Below, piece after piece: positions 4,696 to 7,338 of a DNA stretch of 7,338 nt; positions within the stretch are counted from its first letter, which is position 1; each line of letters starts with the position of its first letter. A model generated the notes under the pieces. The model did not search any database. It had not been told where the DNA came from and saw nothing but the letters and a program-made list of their open reading frames with translations. Origin of the DNA: Oscillibacter sp. (lineage in GTDB: Bacteria; Bacillota; Clostridia; Oscillospirales; Oscillospiraceae); contig DNFA01000062.1 in assembly GCA_003487665.1 (NCBI GenBank), forward strand, positions 1 to 7,338. The letters run 5' to 3'. The position numbers were made by a program, and so were the translations under genes.

Positions 4696-4758
4696 AAAGC
4701 GGGCGATTTTACGCGATACTGCACAGCTGTGAGTGAAATATGAAAAATTTAAGCAAAA

Positions 4759-4795
4759 AAACGGCACAGCGCCCTGGCGGGACGCTGTGCCGTTT
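4759..4795 (-). terminator. Intrinsic terminator of the DUF6512 gene
   Basis: A 13-bp perfect stem (4759-4771 with 4783-4795) with an 11-base loop lies about 10 nt past the stop of the minus-strand membrane-protein gene. Read on the minus strand it ends in a run of seven T (plus 4761-4755). It isolates that gene from the spo0A control region downstream. Confidence 0.87.
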
Positions 4796-4804
4796 CGCCC
4801 ACGG

Positions 4805-5335
4805 TCATACGCCGCGGGTGCCGTTGGTGGGATCCACAAAAAGGGGCAGCTCCGGCGGATTGACCGTCCACACGGCGAAGACCGCGGCTGCGCCCAGCTG
4901 CACCAGAATGCCCAGCACCTGCCACAGCGGCGCGCTGAGGGAGCCGCGTCTTTGCAGACCGCGGCTGACCAGCCATGCTGCCAGCACCGCCGCCTGAAAG
5001 ATCAGCACATTGACCACGTCCACACTTTTGCCGCAGATGCCGGTGTAGGTGTAAAACAGCGCCGGGATCAGGATAAGCCCCGTCAGCAGCCCGGCGGCGC
5101 GGGGCGCGGCGCAGTCCGCGCGGCGCTCTATGAGAATGGTCATAGCCGTCCACAGGATCCACGGCACGGCCAGCAGCTTCATGTGCTCCCAGGTGGATTC
5201 GTTGACGGCGGAGATGTACGCGGCCCAGGATGCCTGCCCCGTCCAGTCGTAGACGAAGTGCAGCAGATTGCCCAGCAGCAGGGTGAGCAGCATCCCCGCG
5301 GTCTCCCATGTACGCCGTTCCCGTTGGTTTTTCAC
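4805..5335 (-). CDS. DUF6512-type multi-pass membrane protein
   Basis: A 176-residue integral membrane protein of unknown function with about five hydrophobic segments (roughly 12-29, 52-69, 82-100, 106-124, 136-157). Recognisable family features are HFVYDW (26-31), the conserved VNESTWEHMKLL (44-55) and the C-terminal PPELPLFVDP (160-169), which I associate from recall with DUF6512 proteins of Clostridia. The start is a GTG (plus 5335-5333) preceded by AAAGGA 9 nt away; the next in-frame Met (15) would remove the basic N-terminus and cut into the first segment. The positively charged N-terminus suggests an inside orientation. It is monocistronic with its own terminator and divergent from the aminopeptidase gene. 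No function can be given. Confidence 0.87.
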   Translation of the reverse strand: MKNQRERRTWETAGMLLTLLLGNLLHFVYDWTGQASWAAYISAVNESTWEHMKLLAVPWILWTAMTILIERRADCAAPRAAGLLTGLILIPALFYTYTGICGKSVDVVNVLIFQAAVLAAWLVSRGLQRRGSLSAPLWQVLGILVQLGAAAVFAVWTVNPPELPLFVDPTNGTRGV

Positions 5336-5441
5336 GTCAGTCAGTCCTTTCTCCTTATAGACTATATCTCATTGTACACGGAAGCGGCGGACGTTATACG
5401 AAAAGGAAATTTGGAAAACGGATGTTTTTTCGCGGCGGATA

Positions 5442-5450
5442 TGGTATACT
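5442..5450 (+). promoter_or_regulatory. Extended -10 promoter of the aminopeptidase gene
   Basis: TGGTATACT provides an extended -10 (TGN plus TATACT at 5445-5450). No good -35 is seen at 17 bp, as expected for extended -10 promoters. The start would be near 5457, giving a leader of about 18 nt that contains the ribosome-binding site. Confidence 0.6.
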
Positions 5451-5474
5451 GTCCCCGAAAGAAGGGTGATGCAA

Positions 5475-7241
5475 ATGCAGACTGTTTCTCAACGACTGGC
5501 GCTGCTGCGGCAGCGCATGGCGCTGCGCGGACTGGACGCCTGCGTGGTGGTCACGGACGATTTTCACGGCTCGGAGTATGTGGGCGACCACTTCAAGACG
5601 CGGGCGTACCTCTCCGGCTTCACCGGCTCGGCGGGCACGCTGCTGGTGCTGGCGGAGGAGGCGTACCTGTGGACGGACGGGCGCTATTTCCTACAGGCGG
5701 AGCGGCAGCTGACCGGCAGCGGCATTGCACTCATGCGCGCCGGACAGCCGGGCGTGCCCACGCTGTCAGCTTTTCTGGCGGAGAGACTGCCGGAGGGCGG
5801 CGCGCTGGGCTTTGACGGGCGCACCGTCAGCACAAAGCTGCACCGTACACTGGAAAAGGCGCTGGCGGACAAACACGTCCGCATGGACGGCGGCTTCGAT
5901 CCGGCGGAGGGCGTCTGGTCGGACAGACCGTCCCTGTCCGCCGCGCCGGTGTGGGCGTTTGACAGCGGTGTGACCCGGCGGGAGAAGCTGGCGCTGCTGC
6001 GGCAGGATATGGCGGCGCGGGACGCGGCGTATCTGCTGCTCACCGATCTAACGGACGCGGCGTGGACGCTGGAGCTGCGAGGCGGCGATGTGGCGTGTAC
6101 GCCGGTGTTTCTGGGCTTTCTGCTGTTGAGCAGGGAGGAGGCCATCCTGTGCGCCCAGGCGGAGAGCTTCCCGGAGGACATCCGGCGGCAGCTGGCGGCG
6201 GACGGCGTGGCGCTGCGCCCCTACGGGGACATATACGCGCTGCTGGAGACGCTGTCCGCCGGCACACGGGTCATGGCGGACAGCGCCACGGCCAATGCCC
6301 GCATCGCCGGGTGCCTCGCCCATACGGAGTGGCTGGACGCGGACAGCCCGGCCTCCCGCCGCAAGGCGGTGAAGTCCGCCGGGGAGCAGGAGGGCTTCCG
6401 CCGCGCCCATGTGCAGGACGGCGCGGCGATGTGCCGGTTCCTGTACCACATGAAAACGCATCCGGAGGACTACACGGAGCTGTCCGCCGCGGCGCTGCTG
6501 CACCGGTGCCGGGCGGCGCAGCCGGAATTTCGGGAGGACAGCTTCCCGGCTATCGTCGCCTACGGCGCCCACGGCGCGGTGGTTCACTACGAGCCCACGG
6601 AGGAGACGGACGTGCCGCTGCAGCGGCACGGGCTGCTGCTGGTGGACAGCGGCGGGCACTACCGCTGCGGCACCACCGATGTGACCCGCACCGTGGCGCT
6701 GGGCGAGGTAACGGCGCAGGAACGCCGCATGTCCACGCTGGTGCTGCGGGGACATATCTGGCTGGCCATGGCGCGGTTCCCGCGGGGCGTCATGGGGGAG
6801 AATCTGGACGCGCTGGCGCGGATGCCCCTGTGGGAGCAGGGACTGGACTACGACCACGGCACCGGCCACGGCGTGGGCTGCGTGCTCAGCGTCCACGAGT
6901 CGCCGCCGTCCTTCCGCTGGCGGTTCGTGGAGGGCATACCCCACCCGGCGCTGGAGGAGGGGATGCTCCTCTCCGATGAGCCGGGATATTACGAGGCGGG
7001 TGCGTTCGGCATCCGCCACGAGAACCTGCTGCTGGTGCAGCCGGCGGAGCAGGAGCGCTTCCTGCGCTTCGAGACGCTGACCCTGGCGCCCTTCGACCGG
7101 GATGCGCTGGACGTGTCGCTGCTGACGGCGGAGGAGCGGACGTGGCTGAACGACTACCACCGGCGGGTGTACGACACGCTGTCGCCGCTGCTGGAGCCGG
7201 AGGTGGCCGCGTGGCTGCGGGATGTGACGCAAGAGCTGTAA
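5475..7241 (+). CDS. Xaa-Pro aminopeptidase, family M24 (three-domain aminopeptidase P)
   Basis: A 588-residue cytoplasmic metallopeptidase that removes an N-terminal residue preceding proline, typically with two Mn(II) ions. Two creatinase-N-like domains (about 5-145 and 165-300) precede the pita-bread catalytic domain (about 305-525) and a C-terminal M24_C segment, the layout of long aminopeptidase P (XPNPEP1 type). The metal ligands are all visible: Asp391, Asp402, His465 in GTGHGVG, Glu502 in DEPGYYE and Glu516 in RHENLL; their spacing closely follows the human enzyme. His371 and His474 fit the substrate and proton-shuttle histidines. The ATG at 5475 is chosen because AAGGG (5462-5466) lies 8 nt upstream; GTG 5466 and ATG 5469 would overlap or crowd that site. 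No signal peptide. It appears monocistronic and supports peptide catabolism in a proteolytic or gut lifestyle. Confidence 0.96.
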   Translation: MQTVSQRLALLRQRMALRGLDACVVVTDDFHGSEYVGDHFKTRAYLSGFTGSAGTLLVLAEEAYLWTDGRYFLQAERQLTGSGIALMRAGQPGVPTLSAFLAERLPEGGALGFDGRTVSTKLHRTLEKALADKHVRMDGGFDPAEGVWSDRPSLSAAPVWAFDSGVTRREKLALLRQDMAARDAAYLLLTDLTDAAWTLELRGGDVACTPVFLGFLLLSREEAILCAQAESFPEDIRRQLAADGVALRPYGDIYALLETLSAGTRVMADSATANARIAGCLAHTEWLDADSPASRRKAVKSAGEQEGFRRAHVQDGAAMCRFLYHMKTHPEDYTELSAAALLHRCRAAQPEFREDSFPAIVAYGAHGAVVHYEPTEETDVPLQRHGLLLVDSGGHYRCGTTDVTRTVALGEVTAQERRMSTLVLRGHIWLAMARFPRGVMGENLDALARMPLWEQGLDYDHGTGHGVGCVLSVHESPPSFRWRFVEGIPHPALEEGMLLSDEPGYYEAGAFGIRHENLLLVQPAEQERFLRFETLTLAPFDRDALDVSLLTAEERTWLNDYHRRVYDTLSPLLEPEVAAWLRDVTQEL

Positions 7242-7281
7242 AGCGCGCCCCGCCGTCCCTAACGTCCCGACTCCGCACCTC

Positions 7282-7307
7282 GTAGGGGACGGCGTCCTCG
7301 ACGTCCC
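7282..7307. repeat. Single intergenic hairpin repeat downstream of the aminopeptidase gene
   Basis: This 26-base unit starting GTAGGGGACGGCGTC matches 3708-3733 at 25 of 26 positions (one T for A in the loop). GGGAC and GTCCC arms form a hairpin. The following TCATTCCG (7331-7338) also matches the sequence beside spo0A (187-194), hinting that a further repeat unit continues past the window edge. No U-tract follows, so it is not an obvious terminator. Positions 7242-7338 contain no gene. Confidence 0.75.
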
Positions 7308-7338
7308 ATCAGCGCAGCAGCGCCGCGCTGTCATTCCG

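Noticed and set aside
6048..7334. A 428-codon minus-strand frame and a 305-codon plus-strand frame overlapping the aminopeptidase
   Set aside because: Both are low-complexity (Arg/Gln/Gly/Ala-rich) shadows of the M24 peptidase gene, whose metal ligands are all intact in its own frame.

Overview
The window is GC-rich and carries spo0A, a CIRCE heat-shock operator, strong Shine-Dalgarno sites and many GTAGGGG-type intergenic hairpin repeats. Together these suggest a spore-lineage Clostridia bacterium, most likely of the Oscillospiraceae type (for example near Flavonifractor, Dysosmobacter or Vescimonas). The family assignment is inference from recall, not from a search.

Layout, left to right. 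At 1-179 lies the last 58 codons of a spo0A copy (+) that runs off the left edge. A bidirectional terminator (284-319) separates it from a convergent hsp20 small heat-shock gene (-, 329-769). hsp20 has a near-consensus sigma-A promoter overlapped by a CIRCE operator (921-947), so HrcA control is expected. Divergent from hsp20 is a cyclase-family metal hydrolase (+, 1078-1725) with its own promoter. Next come an FMN-dependent alpha-hydroxy-acid-oxidoreductase-like gene (+, 1940-2962) and, 20 nt later, an iron-sulfur-flavoprotein-like gene (+, 2983-3600). These two probably form an operon, ended by a 20-bp-stem bidirectional terminator (3601-3643). On the other side of that terminator is a cluster of three intergenic hairpins, then a full-length spo0A (-, 3794-4534) preceded by a dense group of Spo0A boxes (4648-4695). 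A DUF6512-type membrane protein (-, 4805-5335) and a divergent Xaa-Pro aminopeptidase of family M24 (+, 5475-7241) follow, and another hairpin repeat lies at the right edge.

The most striking structure is a 262-bp inverted duplication. Positions 1-262 match the reverse complement of 3711-3972 without gaps and with 7 mismatches, covering the spo0A 3' end plus its downstream hairpin repeats. All four mismatches inside the coding part are synonymous. The two arms bracket a segment of about 3.4 kb with hsp20, the cyclase, the FMN enzyme and the flavoprotein. This could be a real second spo0A copy, a substrate for inversion by homologous recombination, or an assembly effect at a contig edge; the window alone cannot decide.

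Most of the rest is ordinary chromosomal housekeeping and redox or stress functions. I see no transposase, integrase, CRISPR array, tRNA or rRNA. No obviously new multi-gene system is visible. The best leads are the inverted spo0A duplication, the FMN enzyme with an N-terminal five-cysteine cluster and an apparently altered active site beside an iron-sulfur flavoprotein, and the heat-shock and Spo0A regulatory regions.
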